The notes under the pieces were generated by a model. It made no database searches and had not been told where the DNA came from. It saw nothing but the letters and a program-made list of their open reading frames with translations. Below, one piece after another: positions 7,936-13,967 of a DNA stretch of 45,086 bases. The number at the start of each line of letters is the position of its first letter. Positions within the stretch are counted from its first letter, which is position 1. The position numbers and the translations under genes were made by a program. Where the stretch lies: positions 1-45,086 of IMG/VR virus record IMGVR_UViG_3300025132_000077. The stretch is one strand, 5' to 3'. Origin of the DNA: a virus.

Positions 7936-8219
7936 ACCGAAAGAAGTCTAAGCGTATAAAGAAACACGCAAAGAGACTACAACTGGAGTGGGTTAGAAGT
8001 CTTCTCAGCGATGAGGAGGCTTCTAAAATCACCGAAGATAATCTCGAAGAGTTCTTGCCACAGCAAACTCACCTGTGGGCTAGACGAACAGTATACACTA
8101 GCTTTTACACAGACAAGTGGCTAACAAATAAAATAAAACAACTTATTAGAATCTTTCCAGATAAAGAGATTGAGGATATAAGCTCTGAAGATATTGCATG
8201 GAAAGCCCAACAAGGATAG
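7932..8219 (+). CDS. Small basic hypothetical protein
   Basis: 95-residue protein with a strongly basic N-terminus (MNRKKSKRIKKHAKRL) and a helical, Trp-containing remainder. The start overlaps the exonuclease stop (ATGA at 7932). Its location between two DNA nucleases and its basic head suggest nucleic-acid binding, but that is only inference; I do not recognise a family. Confidence 0.6.
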   Translation: MNRKKSKRIKKHAKRLQLEWVRSLLSDEEASKITEDNLEEFLPQQTHLWARRTVYTSFYTDKWLTNKIKQLIRIFPDKEIEDISSEDIAWKAQQG

Positions 8220-8227
8220 GGAGGCAC

Positions 8228-8704
8228 ATGAAAAAAATACGAAAAGGCTATAGGAAGGCTAGAGTTAAACGCCCAGTAGAAAAAGATGTGGTCAAAGGCT
8301 ACGACTCTAACTGGGAGTATGAACTCCATTCTGGCATCTTAGATGAATGGGAGCATCATGTGGACAAGGTTGAATACACAGTTGCCCATAAATATGAACC
8401 AGATTTCGTTAGGGAAATAGACGGCAAAAAGATTCTACTAGAAGCTAAAGGTAGATTCTGGGACAGTGCTGAGTATTCTAAGTATGTTTGGATTTCTAAG
8501 GTGTTGCCAGAAGATATTGAGCTAGTGTTTCTTTTTGCTAACCCCAACGCCCCGATGCCTGCTGCCAAAGTTCGTAAAGACGGAACAAGGCGGTCTCATG
8601 GTGAGTGGGCTTCAGCCAATAACTTTAGGTGGTTTAGTGAAGACACTATACCTGACAAGTGGATAAACGTGAAAAAGAAAGAGGACTTTAAAGATGAGCA
8701 TTGA
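8228..8704 (+). CDS. T7-like endonuclease I (Holliday junction resolvase)
   Basis: 158-residue homologue of T7 gp3, the junction-resolving endonuclease that debranches DNA before packaging and helps degrade host DNA. Visible motifs are YDSNWEYEL with E30 or E32, YEPDF with D59, and LEAKGRF with E72-x-K74, matching T7 E20, D55, E65 and K67. A C-terminal IPDKWI motif is also typical. A frame from 8198 would overlap the previous gene; I chose 8228, which follows AAGGA at 8213-8216 and GGGAGG at 8219-8224. It overlaps the DUF3310 gene by 11 bp. Confidence 0.88.
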   Translation: MKKIRKGYRKARVKRPVEKDVVKGYDSNWEYELHSGILDEWEHHVDKVEYTVAHKYEPDFVREIDGKKILLEAKGRFWDSAEYSKYVWISKVLPEDIELVFLFANPNAPMPAAKVRKDGTRRSHGEWASANNFRWFSEDTIPDKWINVKKKEDFKDEH

Positions 8705-9101
8705 CGATGCAACGCCCGAAGAGTGGAATAGAATGAACTTTAAACGAACACAAACAGGTGAGCCTACGTTTGGTGAGTACATGAAACGCTTAAACTCTAA
8801 GTATGTGTACGACAGCACTGAGGACTACGGCAATGAAGTTACTAATGATGCAGGAGATTTTGCGGATTGTTGGGCTTCAAAAGACTCTGATGATGTAAAC
8901 AGTCCTGCACATTACAACTATGGCAATGTAGAGTGCATCGAAGCTATACAAGAAAGCATGACTTCCGAAGCATTTAAAGGTTATCTCAAAGGCAACACTA
9001 TGAAATACTTGTGGCGCTACGAAAGAAAAGGTAAGCAGCAACAAGACTTACAAAAAGCGCAGTGGTACTTAAACAAGCTTATATCTCAAACGGATGGATA
9101 A
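8694..9101 (+). CDS. DUF3310 protein
   Basis: 135-residue protein. The second half (residues about 66-133) fits DUF3310: VNSPAHYN, then VECIEAI, GYLKGNTMKYLWRYERKG and a KAQWYLNKL end. The family is common in phages near replication genes and is sometimes annotated as a nucleotide kinase, without good support. The acidic N-terminal third is unrelated and variable. It overlaps endonuclease I. Confidence 0.85.
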   Translation: MSIDDATPEEWNRMNFKRTQTGEPTFGEYMKRLNSKYVYDSTEDYGNEVTNDAGDFADCWASKDSDDVNSPAHYNYGNVECIEAIQESMTSEAFKGYLKGNTMKYLWRYERKGKQQQDLQKAQWYLNKLISQTDG

Positions 9102-9102
9102 C

Positions 9103-9258
9103 ATGAACTGTTGGCACTGTGGTTCAAATATAATTTGGGGCGGGGACTTTGACATTTCAGAAGAAGACCCCGACTATGTACTAGAAACTAATATGTCTTG
9201 CCCTGAGTGTGGGACATTCTATTTAATATACAAACCAAAAGATGATGAACAAGAATAA
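9103..9258 (+). CDS. Small zinc-ribbon protein (51 aa)
   Basis: 51-residue protein with C3-x2-C6 and C33-x2-C36 (CWHCG and CPECG), which should coordinate one zinc ion as a zinc ribbon. Small peptides beginning MNCWHCG are, from memory, frequent in aquatic phages. The ATG follows the DUF3310 stop by one base, and the 3' end overlaps the next small gene by 14 bp. The function is unknown; transcription or host-takeover roles are typical guesses for phage zinc ribbons. Confidence 0.7.
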   Translation: MNCWHCGSNIIWGGDFDISEEDPDYVLETNMSCPECGTFYLIYKPKDDEQE

Positions 9259-9424
9259 ATGGTGGCGAATCTGGGCAAAATCGCTAGGAGAAAAGGTTGG
9301 AGAAACAGACAGGCAGGCAGATGCTGTTGCCCTAATCCGAACATTTTGGTGGGTCGTACACATCTTCACCTGTTTTATGATTATACTAGGTAATGCTACA
9401 AATCTAGGATGGCTAAATGGATAG
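9245..9424 (+). CDS. Small single-span membrane protein
   Basis: 59-residue protein: a basic, Trp-rich N-terminus (MNKNKWWRIWAKSLG) followed by one transmembrane helix (FWWVVHIFTCFMIILG). An ATG one codon upstream (9242) is possible. Proteins of this shape with a TDRQAD-like middle occur in other aquatic phages as far as I recall. It overlaps genes on both sides. It could act at the inner membrane, but no specific role can be read from the sequence. Confidence 0.55.
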   Translation: MNKNKWWRIWAKSLGEKVGETDRQADAVALIRTFWWVVHIFTCFMIILGNATNLGWLNG

Positions 9425-9572
9425 GAAAGAAGAAAGGCGAAACAGGTTTAATCGCAAAAAGAAATTTAAAAAACTAACAGGCTCTAAGAAAGTTAGGGCT
9501 GAAACTAAAAAAACTAAAGGAAACTCTAATGACATATCACTTTGGGACAACAATTCTGAACATAGAATTTAG
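9417..9572 (+). CDS. Small very basic peptide (51 aa)
   Basis: 51-residue frame with a Lys/Arg-rich N-terminal half (MDRKEERRNRFNRKKKFKK) and a polar end. Its ATG overlaps the previous stop by 8 bp and its 3' end overlaps the next gene by 44 bp. It fills what would otherwise be a 104-bp gap in a block with none. Support is positional; no clear ribosome-binding site or family is visible. Confidence 0.4.
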   Translation: MDRKEERRNRFNRKKKFKKLTGSKKVRAETKKTKGNSNDISLWDNNSEHRI

Positions 9573-9735
9573 AAATGGTGTAGGTTTAGATATAGAATTT
9601 TGCGACAGTAGACCTATCTGGTCTGCTGATGCAGATGGTAAACAAAAGCCCATGTATTTTGAGGGCTTGGCAGTAGGTATTCCGTTTTTTCTCATCTGTT
9701 TCGGGAAAATCGGTGACGTTGAACTAGATAATTAA
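9529..9735 (+). CDS. Small hypothetical protein
   Basis: 68-residue protein with a good AAAGGA site about 10 nt before the ATG. It looks beta-rich with one hydrophobic stretch (GLAVGIPFFLICFG) that may be a buried strand or a short membrane segment. No family recognised. It lies between small membrane-protein genes just ahead of the ribonucleotide reductase. Confidence 0.55.
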   Translation: MTYHFGTTILNIEFRNGVGLDIEFCDSRPIWSADADGKQKPMYFEGLAVGIPFFLICFGKIGDVELDN

Positions 9736-9747
9736 GGAGATTTAATA

Positions 9748-9930
9748 ATGAAACTAACTTACAAACAAAAGTATATCGCAAAAGCAGTGGCGTTGCTGAT
9801 TATTTCACCTATTTATGTGCCTGTTATGATTGTATGGGACAATAAACATCTTGTTGTAGACTTTTACAAAGAAACATTTAAGATTATTAGTGGCACACAC
9901 CCAGACCTAGAGGAAAACAAGGATGGATAA
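9748..9930 (+). CDS. Small membrane protein
   Basis: 60-residue protein with one predicted transmembrane helix (AVALLIISPIYVPVMIVW) after a short basic N-terminus, and a polar, acidic tail. AAGGAG lies about 8 nt before the ATG, one of the best ribosome-binding sites in this block. It overlaps the ribonucleotide reductase start by 8 bp, which suggests coupling. Function unknown. Confidence 0.6.
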   Translation: MKLTYKQKYIAKAVALLIISPIYVPVMIVWDNKHLVVDFYKETFKIISGTHPDLEENKDG

Positions 9931-11806
9931 ATATCAACAGTTCATACACAAAAGCCGATACGCTCGATGGCTTTCAGAAGAGGGTCGCAGAGAAACATGG
10001 GAAGAAACTGTACAACGATATGTAGATTTCTGGGTAAATCGCAAGCAAATTGACAGTAAAACAGCCAAAAAACTGTATGATGGCATACATAGTTTAAAAG
10101 TTATGCCCTCTATGCGGTGCTTAATGACCGCAGGAGAAGCTTTAGACAAGGACAATGTAGCAGGATTCAACTGTAGCTATCTTGCTATTGACTCTCCTCG
10201 TAGTTTTGACGAGCTTATGTACGTTTTAATGTGCGGAACAGGTGTAGGCTTTAGCGTAGAGCGCAACTTCATCGGTAAACTGCCTATAATTGCAGAAACA
10301 TTCCACCCAACAGACACTACAATCGTTGTGGCTGACAGTAAGATTGGTTGGGCTTCTGCATTCCGAGAGCTTATTGCGATGCTTTATGCAGGTAAAATTC
10401 CTAAATGGGACATGAGCAAGATACGCCCTGCAGGTGCTAGGCTTAAAACCTTTGGTGGTCGAGCAAGTGGCCCACAGCCCCTTGAAGATTTGTTCCGCTT
10501 CTGTGTAGAAGTCTTCCAGAAAGCAGCGGGTCGCAAGCTAACATCTATTGAGTGCCATGATGTTGTATGTAAGGTAGCTGACATCGTTGTTGTTGGAGGT
10601 GTAAGGCGCTCAGCTCTTATAAGTCTATCTAATCTTTCAGACAATCGCATGGCAAAAGCTAAAACAGGTGCATGGTGGGAAGCAGATGGACATAGACGAT
10701 TGGCTAATAACAGTGTAGCATATACAGAGAAGCCCGATTTTGAAGCCTTTATTAACGAAATGCGTACACTATATGAAAGTCGAGCAGGTGAAAGGGGACT
10801 GTTTAGTCGTGTAGCTGCTAAAAATATTGCAGCTCGTAACGGCAGGCGTGACTCTGAACAGGACTTTGGTACTAATCCTTGCTCTGAGATTATTCTACGA
10901 AGCAATCAGTTCTGTAATCTATCAGAAGTTGTGGTGCGTGAAGATGATACACCTGAAACTCTAAAAGAAAAAGTAGAGTTGGCTGCAATCATCGGTACAC
11001 TTCAAGCAACTCTTACGGATTTTAGATACTTGAGAAACATCTGGTCACGCAACACTCAAGACGAAGCCTTGTTAGGTCTAAGCATGACTGGAATTATGGA
11101 CAACAAACTTCTATCTGGTCAAGAAAGCCAAGAAGAACTTGAAAAAACATTGGAGATGTTACGTGACCACGCTATTAAAGTTAATGAAAAATGGGCTAAG
11201 AAGCTTGGGATTGAGCAGTCTGCAGCTATTACATGTGTTAAGCCAAGTGGCACTGTATCTCAGCTTGTTGATTCTGCTTCTGGCATACACCCTCGCTTTA
11301 GCAAGCACTACATTCGCAGAGTACGTAGCGATAAGAAAGACCCGCTTGCAGTCTTTATGGAAGCAGCCGGATTCCCAGTCGAGCAAGATGTAATGTCAGA
11401 GTCTTCAGCAGTGTATAGTTTTCCAGTTAAGTCTCCCGACTCTAGTGTTGTAGTAAAAGAGGTGGGTGCAATGGAACAGCTACGGCTTTGGAAGACCTAT
11501 CAGAACTTCTGGTGCGAACACAAACCAAGTATTACTGTGTACTACACTGATGATGAATATCTTCAAGTAGCACAGTGGATATGGGAAAACTTTGATATAT
11601 GCTCTGGTATATCACTACTTCCAGTAAGCGACCATGTTTATCAGCAAGCTCCTTATGAGGATATTAGTGCTGAAACTTATGAAGAGTTACTGGCTTCTAT
11701 GCCCAAGAATGTCAACTGGAACGATTTAGTTTACTTTGAGCAAGAGGATAACACTACAGGCTCACAAGAACTAGCGTGTGTCGGTGGGGCATGTGAAGTA
11801 GTATAG
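9923..11806 (+). CDS. Adenosylcobalamin-dependent (class II) ribonucleoside-triphosphate reductase
   Basis: 627-residue B12-dependent reductase of the monomeric RTPR type, which makes deoxynucleotides from ribonucleotides for phage DNA synthesis. The cysteine layout matches Lactobacillus leichmannii RTPR: C84 and C331 as the active-site pair (C119/C419 there), C320 in NPCSE as the thiyl radical site (C408), and C619-x4-C624 in the C-terminal tail (C731/C736). Spacings of 11 and 5 residues are identical. Other family segments include MPSMRCLMTAG, CGTGVGFSVE, RPAGARLKTFGGRASGP and KPSGTVSQL. It is shorter than the 739-residue enzyme. No separate radical-generating subunit is needed, but the host must supply adenosylcobalamin. 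Confidence 0.93.
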   Translation: MDKYQQFIHKSRYARWLSEEGRRETWEETVQRYVDFWVNRKQIDSKTAKKLYDGIHSLKVMPSMRCLMTAGEALDKDNVAGFNCSYLAIDSPRSFDELMYVLMCGTGVGFSVERNFIGKLPIIAETFHPTDTTIVVADSKIGWASAFRELIAMLYAGKIPKWDMSKIRPAGARLKTFGGRASGPQPLEDLFRFCVEVFQKAAGRKLTSIECHDVVCKVADIVVVGGVRRSALISLSNLSDNRMAKAKTGAWWEADGHRRLANNSVAYTEKPDFEAFINEMRTLYESRAGERGLFSRVAAKNIAARNGRRDSEQDFGTNPCSEIILRSNQFCNLSEVVVREDDTPETLKEKVELAAIIGTLQATLTDFRYLRNIWSRNTQDEALLGLSMTGIMDNKLLSGQESQEELEKTLEMLRDHAIKVNEKWAKKLGIEQSAAITCVKPSGTVSQLVDSASGIHPRFSKHYIRRVRSDKKDPLAVFMEAAGFPVEQDVMSESSAVYSFPVKSPDSSVVVKEVGAMEQLRLWKTYQNFWCEHKPSITVYYTDDEYLQVAQWIWENFDICSGISLLPVSDHVYQQAPYEDISAETYEELLASMPKNVNWNDLVYFEQEDNTTGSQELACVGGACEVV

Positions 11807-11816
11807 GGAGATATTA

Positions 11817-12041
11817 ATGGCAAAGGAAGCTAACATACTATCATTTAGGATAATTGTCAATCATTCGGGAGCCGTCTTAACTGAAATAAGCGGCTTACCC
11901 GAAGATAGACTACATGAGATATTTAAAGGAAATGAGCTTGTGCTAGTACGAAAGATTATTCGTGAGGCTAAGCCCAAGCTAGAAAAGATGCACGACTTTC
12001 TTGAAAAAGAACTGGCTGCGTTTAATAATACTACCACTTAA
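11817..12041 (+). CDS. Small hypothetical protein, last plus-strand early gene
   Basis: 74-residue protein with a beta-strand-like start and a helical, charged C-terminus. GGGAG precedes the ATG by 6-7 nt. It is the last gene of the plus-strand operon, and its 3' end overlaps the convergent DUF6321 gene by 11 bp (12031-12041), so the two transcription units meet with no intergenic terminator. No family recognised. Confidence 0.55.
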   Translation: MAKEANILSFRIIVNHSGAVLTEISGLPEDRLHEIFKGNELVLVRKIIREAKPKLEKMHDFLEKELAAFNNTTT

Positions 12042-12345
12042 CCTTATGTGACCAATAACGTGCAGATAGCTTAGATGGCTTGCTATCCTGTGCGTTATGT
12101 CTCGCATAATAACTTTTCTTTCGGGCTTTGTCCTTAGCAGTTTTAGGATTCTTGCCTGCACCTCTTACACCTTGTTGACCAAAGCGTATAGTTTTTATTT
12201 TATCGCCAACCTTAGCCACAACAACATGTGATTTGGTTTTATGATTAGGTGTACGCTTAGGCTTGTTATATCCGCTAACACCTGCCCTAGCTAATCGAGG
12301 GTCTTTCTTTTTGGCTTTACCACCTTTCTTATAATCTTCTCTCAT
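12031..12345 (-). CDS. DUF6321-like small basic protein
   Basis: 104-residue, extremely basic protein. The central part (SGYNKPKRTPNHKTKSHVVV, then IRFGQQGVRGAG and KNPKTAKDKARKKSYYARH) and the end SARYWSHKVKW match the DUF6321 family as I remember it, found in aquatic phages and some large DNA viruses. The function is unestablished; basic charge and late-operon position suggest DNA association in the virion or cell. AAAGGA supports the start. It is the last gene of the minus-strand operon. Confidence 0.8.
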   Translation of the reverse strand: MREDYKKGGKAKKKDPRLARAGVSGYNKPKRTPNHKTKSHVVVAKVGDKIKTIRFGQQGVRGAGKNPKTAKDKARKKSYYARHNAQDSKPSKLSARYWSHKVKW

Positions 12346-12584
12346 CGTTTCTTTCCTTTATGTAAACCATGTCTAGCGTGTTGCTTACCTTTTGCAGTAG
12401 CTTCTCGCTTCTTTTTGTTTGCTGCTGCAAGCTTCTTTCTACCCGCAGCAGTTGACTTGAGTTTCTTTATAGTCTTAGATGGTGCATAAACCTCACCAGT
12501 TTTACCGCTAGGCTTTCCGCTAGGTGTACGCCACTTCTGCTTTGTCCAACGCTTCAATGATTTCTGAGATTTTTTAAGAGCCAT
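12342..12584 (-). CDS. Small basic protein, DUF5872-like C-terminal part
   Basis: 80-residue Lys-rich protein. The segment SLKRWTKQKWRTPSGKPSG followed by GEVYAPSKTIKKL resembles the C-terminal half of DUF5872-type proteins, where it usually follows the ARKAQ segment that here is a separate gene at 13006-13191. AAGGAG lies upstream of the ATG. It overlaps both neighbours by a few bases. A nucleic-acid-binding role is inferred from charge only. Confidence 0.65.
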   Translation of the reverse strand: MALKKSQKSLKRWTKQKWRTPSGKPSGKTGEVYAPSKTIKKLKSTAAGRKKLAAANKKKREATAKGKQHARHGLHKGKKR

Positions 12585-12870
12585 TTCGTTTTCTCCTTAA
12601 AGCTTCCTTACCTCTTTTAGCTATTGCTGCTTGCTGTTTCTTGCCTGCAACCTTAGCTCTCTGTTCCATTACAGTGAGTATTTGTATCTTTCTGGCAAAA
12701 GGCTTTTTAATATTTTTAACCTTTCGTACTGTATCTCGTGCATCTTGAACAGTCGCATACTTAATTCTAACAGTGTCCTTTGGGTTCTCGTCAGTATATA
12801 ACCTACGACCAGAACCCTTTGGTTTTTTGCCAGTCCCTACTTTAGGGTCTTTACTTTTTTTTCTTGGCAT
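12574..12870 (-). CDS. Small basic hypothetical protein
   Basis: 98-residue protein beginning MPRKKSKDPKVGTGKKPKGSG, with RRLYTDENPKDTV and a helical basic C-terminus. A longer frame from 12924 is open, but its extra residues lack the Lys-rich character and would cover the neighbouring gene, so I chose the ATG at 12870. It overlaps its neighbours by 11-20 bp. Similar proteins sit beside DUF6321 genes in other aquatic phages as I recall; function unknown. Confidence 0.6.
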   Translation of the reverse strand: MPRKKSKDPKVGTGKKPKGSGRRLYTDENPKDTVRIKYATVQDARDTVRKVKNIKKPFARKIQILTVMEQRAKVAGKKQQAAIAKRGKEALRRKRNGS

Positions 12871-13006
12871 GGACTTTCTGTATTTTAAAGTTAGCTTCCA
12901 AAGATGCACCTGTATGCGGTACAAATTTACCAGTGTGTTTCATTAAAGTAAAAGAGCCATTCTTTTGTTTCATCCAATGATAACCTTTCGGTGCTTTAAC
13001 TTTCAT
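12851..13006 (-). CDS. Small basic protein (51 aa)
   Basis: 51-residue protein beginning MKVKAPKGYHWMKQKNG and ending in a Lys run, with SFTLMKHTGKFVPHTGASLEA in the middle. The ATG overlaps the upstream stop (TAATG), and the 3' end overlaps the next gene by 20 bp. The GYHWMK motif is one I associate with small phage proteins beside ARKAQ proteins. Function unknown. Confidence 0.55.
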   Translation of the reverse strand: MKVKAPKGYHWMKQKNGSFTLMKHTGKFVPHTGASLEANFKIQKVHAKKKK

Positions 13007-13191
13007 TACTTATAACCTCCACCTTTAGCCTTATATTCACGAGCAAGCATCTGAGCCTTTCTCGCACTCCACTGACCACTTCTACCGCCTTTTGAGCCTG
13101 CCTTAATCTTCTCAAACAATCTCTTACGCATAGTAGGCTTAGTATAATTCCCTGCTTTGTTGACTGTTGACTTCTTTTTCTTAGCTGCCAT
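13006..13191 (-). CDS. Small basic ARKAQ-motif protein (DUF5872-like N-terminal part)
   Basis: 61-residue protein starting MAAKKKKSTVNKAGNYTKPT and containing KAGSKGGRSGQWSARKAQML and a GGGYK end. This GQWSARKAQ segment also opens DUF5872 proteins of large eukaryotic viruses (from memory) and is common in aquatic phages. GGGAG lies upstream. It is one of five consecutive tiny basic genes closing the late operon; a DNA-binding or packaging-related role is a guess from charge. Confidence 0.7.
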   Translation of the reverse strand: MAAKKKKSTVNKAGNYTKPTMRKRLFEKIKAGSKGGRSGQWSARKAQMLAREYKAKGGGYK

Positions 13192-13192
13192 G

Positions 13193-13591
13193 TCACTTCT
13201 CCCTTTGTACGCCTTTGGTTTTCTCCATAGTACGCATAGCTCCTAGACCTAACATGCCCATCAACACAGGCATCATTTGACTTAAATCAAGGACTGGAAC
13301 CACAGTCGTAGATTCAGCCATAGCAAGTGCAAAGTTCGCCACTGGGATAACCAAAAAGTTACTCGCCATGCCAAGCACAGCGACCCAACCGCAAGCCGGT
13401 CTCCAACCCGCAACAAACAAACTTTTGTGCGCTGCTTCAGCCTTATTAACTTCAAGTTGAGCTTTCGCAAGCTCCTGTGCATGTCTTTCTGCCATTGTCG
13501 AAAGTTCAAATGCGATAGCATTCTTTTTATCTTTGTCCTCTATAAATTTGTCTAGTAATCCTGTAACAGGCCCGATTAATGATTGTAACAT
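13193..13591 (-). CDS. Holin, 3TM family
   Basis: 132-residue membrane protein of the 3TM holin type (Holin_3TMs). A charged, helical N-terminal half ends at a KSLFVAGWRPACGWVAVLG segment, followed by a second hydrophobic stretch (ASNFLVIPVANFALAMA) and LSQMMPVLMGMLGLGAMRT near the C-terminus. WRP and the GLGAMRT ending are hallmarks of the family. It would open the inner membrane to release the endolysin, whose gene lies directly upstream. AAAGGAGAG supports the start. Confidence 0.8.
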   Translation of the reverse strand: MLQSLIGPVTGLLDKFIEDKDKKNAIAFELSTMAERHAQELAKAQLEVNKAEAAHKSLFVAGWRPACGWVAVLGMASNFLVIPVANFALAMAESTTVVPVLDLSQMMPVLMGMLGLGAMRTMEKTKGVQREK

Positions 13592-13604
13592 AGTATTCTC
13601 TCCT

Positions 13605-13967
13605 TTAATAACTCCACATTACGCCAGTTCCATTACTATCCAAACTGCGGTTGTCGATATGGATAAAACTATTAGCGATTCCAACACCGCCAAATCCCAT
13701 TTTAATAGCTTCTTGAACGATTTTATATTTCTGTATTCCGTTGGTGACTTTAATATCTGCTGCAATACCTTTGGCATGTGTTCCCGGTTTCTCCTTACGC
13801 TTTTCGATTGAGTGGTCAGGGCTTCTGTATCCACTTGTTATAATAAACGGAAAGCCACACGCTTCCCGCAGTTCATCGAGTCTGTGTATAAAGTCTATAC
13901 ACATCTCGTTTTCTCCTGTCTCTTGACAGTTGAAATCTTCTAGTTTAAAGTATTTGAATTGGCTCAC
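13605..13967 (-). CDS. Peptidase M15-family endolysin
   Basis: 120-residue zinc D,D-peptidase of the M15_3 type that would cut peptide cross-links in peptidoglycan. Motifs are TSGYRSPDHS (45-53), H64 in GTHAKGIAAD with D71, and FIHIDNR with H103; H64, D71 and H103 are the expected zinc ligands. The start is GTG at 13967, which overlaps the giant gene's stop as GTGA, giving translational coupling. With the 3TM holin next to it, this forms the lysis pair. Confidence 0.85.
   Translation of the reverse strand: MSQFKYFKLEDFNCQETGENEMCIDFIHRLDELREACGFPFIITSGYRSPDHSIEKRKEKPGTHAKGIAADIKVTNGIQKYKIVQEAIKMGFGGVGIANSFIHIDNRSLDSNGTGVMWSY

Noticed and set aside
10384-10905. 173-residue minus-strand frame
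   Set aside because: Entirely antisense to the ribonucleotide reductase, with no phage-like protein features and no ribosome-binding site.
13923-13951. TTGACA with a TAAAGT-like -10 on the plus strand
   Set aside because: Inside the minus-strand endolysin gene, poor -10, and nothing downstream on the plus strand to express.
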